Shown here in pieces: positions 56,401-64,000 of a stretch of DNA of 64,000 nt. A program made the position numbers and the translations under genes. The notes under the pieces were generated by a model that saw only the letters and a list, made by a program, of their open reading frames with translations, was not told where the DNA came from and did no database searches. The number at the start of each line of letters is the position of its first letter. The stretch's first letter is position 1. Source of the stretch: Heliocidaris erythrogramma (Eukaryota; Echinodermata; Echinoidea; Camarodonta; Echinometridae); NCBI GenBank assembly GCA_025617745.1, contig CM046869.1, positions 8,048,668-8,112,667 of the forward strand. The letters run 5' to 3'.

Positions 56401-57632
56401 GTTCTCCCACGACCACTCCTTGAAGTTCCGCCATCTGGCAGGAGGAGAGCAAGTTGCTATCTCGGACTGTCAGCTCAGTCTTGAAGACCTCCAGAAACAG
56501 GTACAATTCCTTCCAAACTATTCTCCCTTTGCATTATTTTTTTCATGGTTACACCATTGTAATATTTCAAGGAATAAGAGCCCTGATGAGCCTGATGACG
56601 ATCAGAGCATACTGATCTAAACGTCGAGAACCACAGAGCTATTAGCGGAGCTTATTCCTTGAAAGATTACATGGTGTAACCCTGAAAACTAAACTTACAA
56701 TTCAGTTTCTCCACCATGAAAAGTATCGCTGATAATTCACCAAATATTCTTCCTCTATCCACCACCCTTCCCCCTCTTTGATTCCGAATTTTTAAAGAGC
56801 AATTTGACTTTTCTCTATTTTTGTTTCCTGAGTGAATTTCGTTCACTATTTTGAGTGGTGGCAAATACACTAGATAAATTATTTTTTAGGGAAATATCGC
56901 ACCTTGTTTTGATCTACCAAATATTTTTGACACTTTAGATGGTGCATACCCTCCAAAATGTGAATATTTATAACAGTTCTTCTTTTTGTTTATTTATATC
57001 ATTTCCACTCTGCGTATTCCACAGTATTTAAAATGCAATATAATTCTAAACCATATAAATATTGTACCAAAAGTAAATGGCGAGCCCAAGTCTCTTCCTG
57101 ATATCGCTGTTAATGTTTTGGCTATATTCTCAAAATCATCCTGGAAGTTTATTTCTGACCATGTGTATTGTAATTTTTAAAAGTATTTCTATAAGTTTCT
57201 TTCTTTGTTCCTTTCTGTTTCTTGTTTTAAGCTGTCTTTGATTTTTTTCTCTTTCCGTATCTCTCACTCTGTATCTGTGTCTCTGTTTCTTTCTGTGACA
57301 AATCTCTTTTAAGGTAATATGACTTCAGTGTATATAACCTGTTACTCTGTAAACAATTAGTTTCAAACTAATCAAACATATCTTTGTTTTTTTTTTCATT
57401 GCGATCTCACTAGGTAAAGAACAAACTCGGTGATCTGCTCTGTGTCAACCCCGACACCATTGACCTCCGACAGCCCATGATCAACTACGGCGTCGATTCC
57501 CTGATGGCTGTTGAGATGGTAACCTGGGCCAGCCGTGAGCTCAGCGTGGTCATCTCCCAGCTCGACATCCTCGGCGGGATCACCACGGGACTTCTGCTCG
57601 AGAAGGCTATCGACAACAACGTCTGCATCTAA
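44369..57632 (+). CDS. pks: Animal FAS-like iterative polyketide synthase (KS-AT-DH-MT-ER-KR-ACP)
   Basis: Six coding exons: 44369-44423, 45360-46880, 49267-49464, 50679-55833, 56381-56500 and 57414-57632. They total 7268 nt, one short of 2423 codons because of an apparent frameshift near 51739; residues beyond it are numbered assuming one missing base. The ATG has a strong context (CAACATGG). Domains: KS ~12-440, AT ~543-850, DH ~915-1170, MT-like ~1320-1530, ER ~1750-2058, KR ~2070-2275, ACP ~2340-2422. The cytosolic KS-AT-ACP core should build a polyketide from malonyl-CoA and is intact: Cys180, His315, His353, Ser644 (GHSLGE), His743, Ser2379 (GVDSL). DH, MT, ER and KR have all lost key residues, and there is no thioesterase. 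The likely role is a non-reducing PKS. Sea urchin Pks1, which makes the pigment naphthalene precursor, is the best guess; the skeletogenic Pks2 is not excluded. Confidence 0.93.
44424..45359 (+). other. Intron 2 with CT tracts and a SINE
   Basis: CT-rich microsatellites at 44455-44580 and 44885-44965 flank the SINE copy at 44584-44886. No coding sequence besides the exon edges. Confidence 0.85.
44584..44886 (-). mobile_element. tRNA-headed SINE, second copy
   Basis: Same head as the 4053-4339 copy: box A-like TGGTCTAGTGGATA and box B-like GGTTCGATTCCCTGCC on the minus strand, and shared body AATGTCTTGCCAAAGGACGT (plus-strand text). The tail differs (AGGGTAGCCTCATCAG and a (TTG)/(TTA) end), so it belongs to another subfamily. 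Confidence 0.8.
45360..46880 (+). CDS. pks: PKS exon 3: ketosynthase domain
   Basis: The acceptor TTCGTCCAG precedes 45360. The exon continues GTRHAGGTNTTDDFW and carries the complete KS catalytic set: VDTACASG with Cys180, YVEAHGTGT with His315, and KSNFGHTE with His353, plus LDPQQRHLLE (a typical early KS block) and GLNSFGFAGA near the end. The linker to AT begins near residue 440. The donor GTGAGA at 46881 splits Gly526. KS condenses malonyl-ACP with the growing chain. All catalytic residues are present. Confidence 0.93.
46881..49266 (+). other. Intron 3
   Basis: GTGAGA...TCTTAG intron of 2386 bp. AT-rich with no recognised repeat family or coding exon. Confidence 0.8.
49267..49464 (+). 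CDS. pks: PKS exon 4: linker and start of acyltransferase
   Basis: The acceptor CACTCTTAG precedes 49267. The exon encodes GAENATSGTVYTGEPK and ICMIFPGQGQQYANMG, the FPGQG opening of the AT domain (residues 547-551). The donor GTAAGA is at 49465, and the codon for Ser592 is split across the intron. The open frame runs on past the donor, but only the part before GTAAGA matches AT sequence. Confidence 0.9.
49465..50678 (+). other. Intron 4
   Basis: GTAAGA...CTTTAG intron of 1214 bp with a T-rich tract before the acceptor. No feature recognised inside. Confidence 0.8.
50679..55833 (+). CDS. pks: PKS exon 5: AT, DH, MT-like, ER and KR on one 5155-nt exon
   Basis: The acceptor TTTCTTTAG precedes 50679. 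AT: VVGHSLGEVSAAYACGG with Ser644 and CAFHTPDMDP with His743 (malonyl-type). DH: DRTVKDKLIFQ (934-944) stands where families have DHxVxGxxxxP; a later LDACFQLL keeps the second-half Asp (1091). Reading changes frame near 51739, before GYVEYMMEA. MT-like: LLEVGARMGG (about 1363-1372), altered in the SAM loop. ER: MEFCGVVEKVG (1799 on), VTDPGLRDAA (1882-1891) in place of the GGVG nucleotide loop. KR: TYIVTAAESGLS (2076-2087) in place of TGGxGxxG, and the catalytic Tyr position is Ser. The donor is CAG/GTACAT at 55834. Such a long single exon beside small ones suggests intron loss. Confidence 0.92.
55834..56380 (+). other. Intron 5 with a truncated SINE
   Basis: 547 bp; its first part holds the SINE piece at 55876-55995. 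Confidence 0.8.
55876..55995 (-). mobile_element. SINE 3' fragment, third copy
   Basis: The (AAT)n tail and TACATTGCATTTATAATGCG to GGCTGTAGCTAGGCTAC match the tail half of the 4053-4339 SINE. The tRNA-like head is absent. CTACCGGCTGTAGCTAGG is partly duplicated at the broken end. Confidence 0.8.
56381..56500 (+). CDS. pks: PKS exon 6: KR-ACP linker
   Basis: The acceptor TTGTCATTAG precedes a phase-0 exon of 40 codons (DWESVLKFSHDHSLKFRHLA to LSLEDLQKQ). The end, LSLEDLQKQ, is the start of ACP helix 1, continued by VKNKLGDLL in the next exon. The donor GTACAA is at 56501. Confidence 0.88.
56501..57413 (+). other. Intron 6 with a hammerhead-like hairpin
   Basis: 913 bp. The first part contains the structured element at 56545-56682. 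The remainder is AT-rich and T-rich before the acceptor. Confidence 0.8.
56545..56682 (+). ncRNA. Hammerhead-ribozyme-like motif inside a 31-bp-armed hairpin
   Basis: Arms GGTTACACCATTGTAATAT then TTCAAGGAATAAG (56548-56579) and their near-complement CTTATTCCTTGAAAG then ATTACATGGTGTAACC (56650-56681) enclose a core. CTGATGA is at 56592-56598, and a 6-bp stem GATCAG/CTGATC with loop AGCATA at 56600-56617. AAACGTC follows at 56619-56625. CUGAUGA + stem II + GAAA + ..GUC is the hammerhead layout, and the outer arms act as stem I. One core nucleotide deviates from the GAAA consensus, so self-cleavage may be lost. Minimal hammerheads of this form are known from Penelope-like retroelements. Confidence 0.5.
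57414..57632 (+). CDS. pks: PKS exon 7: acyl carrier protein and stop
   Basis: The acceptor TCTCACTAG precedes 57414. The exon encodes 72 residues. INYGVDSLMAVEM carries the phosphopantetheine Ser2379; helices 2-3 follow (ELSVVISQLDILGG) and the protein ends EKAIDNNVCI. No thioesterase follows the ACP. The stop TAA is at 57630-57632. Confidence 0.93.
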   Translation, partial: VKNKLGDLLCVNPDTIDLRQPMINYGVDSLMAVEMVTWASRELSVVISQLDILGGITTGLLLEKAIDNNVCI

Positions 57633-57865
57633 GATTACGGGCTCCGCGATCCAGATCTTATAGACCAGCTACAAACTGATGCGTGTTCCTTCCCGGATCC
57701 CCTCGTAACTAACTACATTCAATCAATTAATCTGGGCCTATCATTTGTAATAACATGTCTCAGGTTATTGATGGAAACCACATTACACACAACAGTTGTT
57801 GCTACGACGGACAAGCTTCTGACAAGTTCTGATAAGCTTTGAATAATAAATAAACTGATCCGTGA
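57633..57865 (+). terminator. pks: PKS 3' UTR and polyadenylation signal
   Basis: The sequence after the stop codon leads to overlapping signals AATAAATAAA at 57845-57854, about 215 bp downstream. Cleavage is expected shortly after. Confidence 0.6.
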
Positions 57866-59215
57866 ATATGCCTTTAAAGCGCTTAAAGACATCGTAAATG
57901 TATTAGGCGCTAGATAAATTCAGATTGTTACTATTATTCAGAGCAGACGTTTACAAATCCTCTCTCAATATACATATCCGGCACTGAATGTACCTCCAGA
58001 GAGGCGAATCCTTCTTTCAAAAGACGAATAAAATATGCCGAAAAGGTAGTACTTGCGTTGTTGAAATAGCATTTATCTAAATCTATAAATTTAAAACGCA
58101 AAAAACACGGGGACTGACAAGATCTGTTTTTTTTATTTGGTGAATAAAATTTGATAAACCGGCAAGCCTGAACAAATATGTACTGTGACTTGCGATACAA
58201 AGCTGTTTATGAACACACGTGACAAAATTCGGAAAATATTGTTTCCCCATGTCAAAGTTAAAAGTAATATGGGCACCAGTAGGCCTATAATACCAGATGA
58301 TAATTAATGGAAAGATCATCGTAAACTAGACAAGTGTATACCAATTGGTCTATTTCAATCAGTTATATAGAGCAAAATTGCCACGTGAATATTATTTTTT
58401 TAATCATTTTTTTTCAATGAAAATAAGTAATTCAATACGCAGTAGAAAGTGAAATATATTTCACTTTTGTTTTGAAAATTTGCATAAAAATAGATTGATG
58501 CGTTATTTATATTTTTATTCAATACGTTTGATACTGATCCATGTTTTTCTTGAAGAAGCTTATAGAGAGAACTTAAATCTTGTGCATCAATGCTCATGGA
58601 CTTTAAGGGATTTTTTGAAGTAAGACAAAAAAGCTTCAAAGATTTTTTATTATGGAAATGGCATTTTGAATGACCAATAACATTATTATGAATGATGAAG
58701 TCCACCCTTATAATCAAATAATGTGAAAATTCAAAATTATTGTACATTGATGAATTATAGTCACTTTGGTTATTTCTTTGTTTACTTTTTTTAACTGAGT
58801 AATTTTCAGATATTGGAAAAGAGATATTTTTCCATTTTATTTCAATGTGTAATGCTAATTGTCTTCACAAAATATCATATTTTTTTCTCTAATAAAAGTA
58901 TTAACTTGATGTTTTATAGTTATGTTCGAAAACAATTGATATTGTTGTTACTTACAGTGTAGAAAGTGGTTGTGCATAATATATTTTACTTCCTGATGTG
59001 ACAAATAAGTGCAAATCTGAAGGGGATATTGGCAATAATTTGTAGCATGAATATTTATGGGAAATTGATTTTTATGTTTACTTTGGGGAAGAGTATATAT
59101 TTATTTGTTTTAAATGTCAGCGGTGCAATTGTGGTATACGTTGTTAATTAAAAGTATAATCAAAGGTAAATCTGCACTCTTTTGTTATTTTTATCAAATG
59201 GATAATTTCACGTAA
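57866..59215. other. Downstream AT-rich intergenic DNA
   Basis: No gene or repeat family was recognised. Minus-strand frames here lack any known domain. Confidence 0.4.
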
Positions 59216-59775
59216 GCTCTATGGAAGAGAGAGAGAGGGGAAGAAAGACAGAAAAAATAAAGAAATAGAGATAAAAAAGAGAGAGGGGAGAGGAATGGAG
59301 AGCGATGAACGGAGAAAAGGAAAGAGGGAGGTGGGAGACAAAGAGAGAAAGAGACAAGATGGAGGGAGAGAAAGAGAGGGGATGTAGAAGAGAGAGGTGA
59401 AGGAGAGAGGAAGGGGGAGATGATGAAAGAAAGAAATGGAGGTAGAAAATGAAATGAGAGACAGAGAAAGAGGGAGAGGGAGAGAAGAACAAAAAAAAAG
59501 AAAGAGAGAGGGGGAGGAAGAGGAATGGAGAGAGATGAAGGGAGGTAAAAGGGGAGGTGGAAGACATAGAAAGTGACGGGAGAAAGAAGGGAGAGAAAGA
59601 AAGGAGGAAAGAGGTATGTAGAAGAGGGAGGTAAAGGAGAGAGGAATAGGGAGAGAGAGAGGTGAAAGAAAGAAATGGACTGGAGGTAGAGAAGGAAAAG
59701 AGAGACAGATCGAGAAAGGGGGAGAGGGAAATGAAAAAGAGAGAGATAGAGAGAGGGGGTGGAGGAATACAACGG
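59216..59775. repeat. ~550-bp GA-rich purine tract
   Basis: Almost uninterrupted purines on the plus strand (GAGAGAGAGAGG, GAAAGAAAGAAA and variants). It is built of two related halves: GGAATGGAGAG(A/C)GATGAA occurs near 59291 and 59522. The 199- and 119-residue minus frames (Ser/Leu/Pro/Phe-rich) are translations of this tract. Confidence 0.85.
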
Positions 59776-60525
59776 TGGGTTTGTATCTGTCAATCCATAT
59801 CGAGATATACAGATTGATGTAAAATCATTTCAAAATCCCATACACTGCCGATCAGAACATATTAACCCTTACTTTGCAGTTACTGCCGCCATGGATTATA
59901 TACATTTGTATAACATGAAATCACGTGTCATGTAATTTTACATGTAGGGCGCATTATGTGCCGCATATAGAGCAAGAGTGATAAAAACTCATCATGTTCA
60001 TTCTGATTGGATACCAAATATCATACCCAGGACTCCATTGGTACTATTTACACTATTGTTTTATATTTTAAAATAGCTGAATTGTTTATTATCTTGTTTC
60101 AAAATGCAATATGAAGTTCCTGAATTTAAAAAATTAATAGTTTTCAAAGGTTGATACTTGAAAGAAAACAACGTTGATTTTAATAAGAAATTCAATTCGT
60201 ACTGAAAAGGCATATCACCAATACAAGAGTAATATTAAAGCAATTTCATGAGATTTTCAGTATCCATATAATGTTGATTTCCATAGCCTTTTACACTGAT
60301 TTTTCAACATTTATTCTAAAGTGTTGAAAATAACTTGAACTTGCATTCATAAAAAGAAAAGAAATAATCACTAATTATATTATTTTCTCTCTTTCATGTT
60401 CAGTACTAACTACATTATACCAGTGGAGTCACATTGATATTCAGTATTAGCTACGATTCAGTATTAACTAACCATGCAGTCGTAATTTATCAAAGGGCCG
60501 AGGTGTGTTCTTGAATGTGAAGGTG
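59776..60525. other. Intergenic DNA without recognised features
   Basis: AT-rich; nothing supported. Confidence 0.4.
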
Positions 60526-60625
60526 TGAATGAGGGGGGGGGGGGGGGTGGCTGAGCATGCTTACTACATAAGCATCACTGTATTTTCTAGTCAGAAAAGG
60601 GGAGGGGAGGGGGATGCAGCCCACT
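60526..60625. repeat. G-runs
   Basis: A G15 run at 60533-60547 and GGGGAGGGGAGGGGG at 60600-60614, capable of G-quadruplex formation on the plus strand. Confidence 0.8.
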
Positions 60626-60689
60626 AGCCCCCGCTCTCCCCGGTTCTGTCACAGTGGCCCTTGTCTACATTTGCACTATTGGGTATTAC

Positions 60690-61420
60690 CCTTCTTTCAT
60701 ACCAGTAAAAAAAATCACCTATTCTTTAACCACTCAAAATTTAGCATTTCATTCTTATTTCTTAAAACTCACACCTATATACTACTACCAATACTAAGCA
60801 ATATAACTTGCACCCATACTCCATACAAGCTACTAATTCTAAATACATGTACTCTAAACTTGCACTCATACTCAGTACATGTATTAGACACTCATTGTGA
60901 ATGCTTTGCTTGCCTTCATACTCAACTTTTTTTTAAAATTTATATTCCTTCATACTCTAAATTCGCCAATCATGCTCAGTACTCTAAACTAGCAAACACT
61001 CAATACTCTAAACTGGCAAAACTCACTATAACTGTCAAGTACTTGCATTCCTGCTCAATACTTGACAATAATAATACTTAGTCCACTTAACTCAGACTTA
61101 TACTCAATATCAACCGCTGGTAATGGAAATTAGGCACTAACACTCAATACTCTAAACTCAAGACTTGTTCTCATTAATCAAAACTCACATGCACAGTCAA
61201 AATTAACCATTAGTAATACTTAATCAACTCAACTCATACTCAATATAAACCTCCAATAATAGAAATCAGGCACTAAAACTCAATACTCTAAACTCAGACT
61301 CATTCTCATGAAGCAAAACGCATTCTCATATTCAAAACTAACCGTTAGTAATGCATGTACTTCATAATCATAACCTCACGTACCATGCACACGTCCTCAC
61401 ATCAGAAAATTAGCACCCAC
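60690..61420. repeat. Degenerate CTCAATACTCTAAACT array
   Basis: ACTCAATACTCTAAACT, ACTCAGTACATG, ACTCTAAACTTGCACTCATA and related words recur irregularly across ~700 bp. Two blocks at about 61090-61170 and 61230-61310 repeat more exactly (ACTCATACTCAATAT, AATCAGGCACTAA). It resembles 6170-6535. The 155-residue frame at 60614 is a translation of it. Confidence 0.7.
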
Positions 61421-64000
61421 ACTTGTGTGATAATGAACACCAAGAATAAAAAAAACCAACCCACAGAATCATCTTTTTTTTCTGGGCTTGTTTATTTTAT
61501 GAAGACAGTATTCCAAATTCAACATACAGTTTAAAAAGTGATAATACCACTACTTGGCTTCCGAGAAAAGTATGCTTTTACAATTCCTACCTGTTCGTTC
61601 AAAAATATAAATAGATATCTATCCCCAAAATATTGTCTTGCATATACATGTAGTTAAAAGGCACCGTAATTGTATACTTTGAAAGAGAATGATCACAATG
61701 ACTGGTAATTTTATATCTACCCGCTGCACTGCCCGTTCATACAGTGAGGGACTGTGCCTAAAATCAGCCAATCTAACGGTGCAAGAGGGGCTAAGCACCA
61801 CGCACACATGTTGCGTGTGGAGAAGCTGCAGCAATGGGTACATCCCTGATTTCTCTTCAATATGATTTCTGATGAAAATTTAGAAGCACAAAATAGTTCA
61901 TATCACTCTCCTAGAAAGACAAGAACACTGATATTCTCTTAAGTCCACTTGTCAAATATATACTGGTTTTTTTTTTCGACAACCTCCTAAACTTGTGAAA
62001 TAGCACCATAGTTTTTTAGCAATGCATAACTGGCTTACAAAAAAACAATTCAAGTTATTAATATGTAGGCTATATACGTACACTGAATCCTCGTTAAAAT
62101 CCTCTTACAAATATGAAATTACATACAAGAATAAATACATGATTTATCATACTTTACACAGAAAAGCTCATCTTCTATTTCTAGACAGGCATAATTCGTG
62201 CTATCTATCTACTGTTAACAACATAAAGTGGAGAGTGTAATTGAAAAATCAACTTCAGAGGAATCCCATGATTTAGGGTGACTCAATGACACAAATAGCA
62301 TTATCTCCAAATATCTACCTATGTACATATATATCATTGTAAAAAGCACAGAAAATTTAAAAAAATCTTGATCAAACGAAGAGGTAAATCTAAAATTCTT
62401 ATGCACCAATCATGGTTTGTGGATAAAAAAATTGCATACATCAATGACAAAGGTCTTGATATAATGTTCTTGAAGATGTTTCTACAAAAAAGCTACAGCT
62501 CTCTGGGATTCTAACACTGCTCTAAAACTGCAATACAAGATAATGTTAACAGGTTCATGGCAGTACTGGCACACTTTTTAATCTCTCCAAAAATAAAAGA
62601 GAGAGAGAGAAAGAATATTTAAATTATTGAAGTTTTTCACCATACTTTAATCGTAGAATGCCAAGTTTCATTATTCTCCAAAGAAAAGTGGACAGCTGGG
62701 GTGAATAGCCAGCAACCTTTCGATTTGTTTTTCTTTGTGATCTTTATTATAATATGAACCTCATATCAGTTTTGGACAGAGACCAACAACAGCACAATAT
62801 TTAGTTTTATCTTCCAAACTATCATAACTAGAATGCACTGGTAAGGTGTCCTAAATCTACAATACTAAAAAGAAATAATAATGGCAGTGTAACTGGTTCT
62901 GTTCATGGCAGTATTATGTAGACATCTTACAGTTACATGACTATCTCAAAGAAATTCTTCCATAATTCCCAATAATTAGGTCTGAAAACAATATACAGAG
63001 AGGGGTAGGAGTACAAAGTTATTTGAACTTGTAATTTTTGAAGAACCGTATTACCAAATCAAGGTCAAATTTTAGAGTTTATATAAATCATATGTGAGCC
63101 ATTAATGAAGTGATCTCCACTGCAGTGTTATGAGCAATGTCAGAATATACAATTTTAATAGATGTACTGCAGAATTTATCATGTGACATAAATAAAATGA
63201 TATGCATTTGATATACATACAAATATGTATTTGAGTGGTGCCTGATCCTTTCTCAAAGGTAAAGCAAGGTCTGAGCATGTATGTCTTCTGCTATTCCCAT
63301 GATGAGGATCACATACCATTCAAATATCATTCATGAAGCAAGCAAATATGCTTAAAAGGCCCTATGAAAATGCTTGCTAACTCCTCTATCGTACTTCATA
63401 CCAATAATAAATGAACAGCTAAATATGTACAGAATAGATGCTAACAAATACTAAAAGAATAAAAAAGGGAATAGGAAAAAAGACACAGCAATTGTTTTAC
63501 ATAACTTAAAACACATAAATGCTTTATTGTTTTTAAAAAAAAAAAGAGTTTTTCATTTTATAAAGAGTTACAAGTATATATACAATACATGAACTTAGGT
63601 GTTGATGCATACTGTTTGCAAGGTGCAGCATTCTAAGCATGTTGCCAATTTGGGGAGGGGTAGCGAACATGAGGAAACAAGGGACATAAATAATGGAAGG
63701 TTTTAAAAAATATAATGCCAGACAAAAATATACACATGTATTTACTGTTCCCTGAAAACCTGTTAACAAATTGGATATTGCTTCTCTACACATGAATTAA
63801 TGACGTATTTATTGATGATATACTTTTTCTTAAAGATGAAACGGTGATCACTTTTCCTTAACATAATTTTTAGAGCATCCGATGAATTGGCTGTGAAATG
63901 ATGTCCATTATGCATATAGAAACTTCAGAAGCCTGCTGGTTTGGAGTTATCATTTAAAGATAATAGACCTGGGTCTGGTTTGCACAGGCTAGCGAGCAGA
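61421..64000. other. Intergenic or 3'-UTR-like DNA
   Basis: AT-rich and largely free of the repeat families seen elsewhere. No frame shows a recognisable domain. The low repeat load and several TTTATT words could mean the 3' untranslated part of a minus-strand gene beyond the window edge, but nothing proves it. Confidence 0.3.

Noticed and set aside
59194-59793. 199-residue minus-strand open frame
   Set aside because: It is a Ser/Leu/Pro/Phe-only translation of the purine tract with no domain.
60614-61081. 155-residue plus-strand open frame
   Set aside because: It runs through a degenerate CTC array and the peptide itself is repetitive.
61421-64000. A minus-strand gene at the window end
   Set aside because: The sequence has 3'-UTR-like texture only; no coding exon or clear polyadenylation context could be shown.

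Overview
The window looks like nuclear DNA from a sea urchin or a close echinoderm relative. It is AT-rich and has spliceosomal introns with GT/AG borders. It is dense in DNA-transposon miniatures with TTAA or 8-9 bp target duplications, tRNA-headed SINEs, L1/Tx1-type LINE fragments, and long homopolymer and dinucleotide tracts. The species call rests on the gene content (an animal FAS-like polyketide synthase) and on repeat types I associate with echinoid genomes. No database search was run.

Only one complete host gene can be supported: a plus-strand polyketide synthase (PKS) spanning about 39500-57850. A TATA-like box (39471), a probable 5'-untranslated exon (about 39500-39720) and a 4.6 kb intron lead to the ATG at 44369. 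Six coding exons follow (44369-44423, 45360-46880, 49267-49464, 50679-55833, 56381-56500, 57414-57632), giving about 2422 residues. Domain order is KS-AT-DH-MT(pseudo)-ER-KR-ACP with no thioesterase. KS (Cys180/His315/His353), AT (Ser644) and ACP (Ser2379) keep their key residues. DH, MT, ER and KR have each lost signature residues, so the enzyme should behave as a non-reducing iterative PKS making a poly-beta-keto, probably aromatic, product. That fits what is known of sea urchin Pks1, which makes the naphthalene precursor of echinochrome pigments. The large exon also carries an apparent one-base frameshift near 51739.

Layout. 1-4340: a Mutator-like element carrying a RecQ-like helicase piece, a 430-bp tandem array and a SINE. 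4340-14370: mostly repeats (a 187-bp satellite-like array, several foldbacks including a ~530-bp palindrome, TTAA miniatures). 14420-18162: a DNA transposon with inverted arrays of 160-bp units around a broken nuclease-like gene with a cysteine-rich CXC tail. 18567-20835: LINE remains. 22250-24720: homopolymers, a hAT-like miniature and a duplicated 270-bp block. 24739-30470: a 5.7 kb composite flanked by inverted arrays of a 206-bp unit, hosting two further nested elements. 31080-33200: a second LINE next to a TTAA miniature. 33200-39470: mainly non-coding DNA and microsatellites, ending in the PKS promoter. 39470-57850: the PKS gene, whose introns hold a Tc1 relic, a hAT-like miniature, two SINE copies and a hammerhead-like motif inside a hairpin. 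57850-64000: downstream DNA with a 550-bp purine tract and a degenerate CTC-rich array, but no recognisable gene.

Three Gcm-type motifs (ATGCGGGY) lie upstream of and within the first intron of the PKS gene. This is notable because Gcm is a known driver of pks in sea urchin pigment cells.
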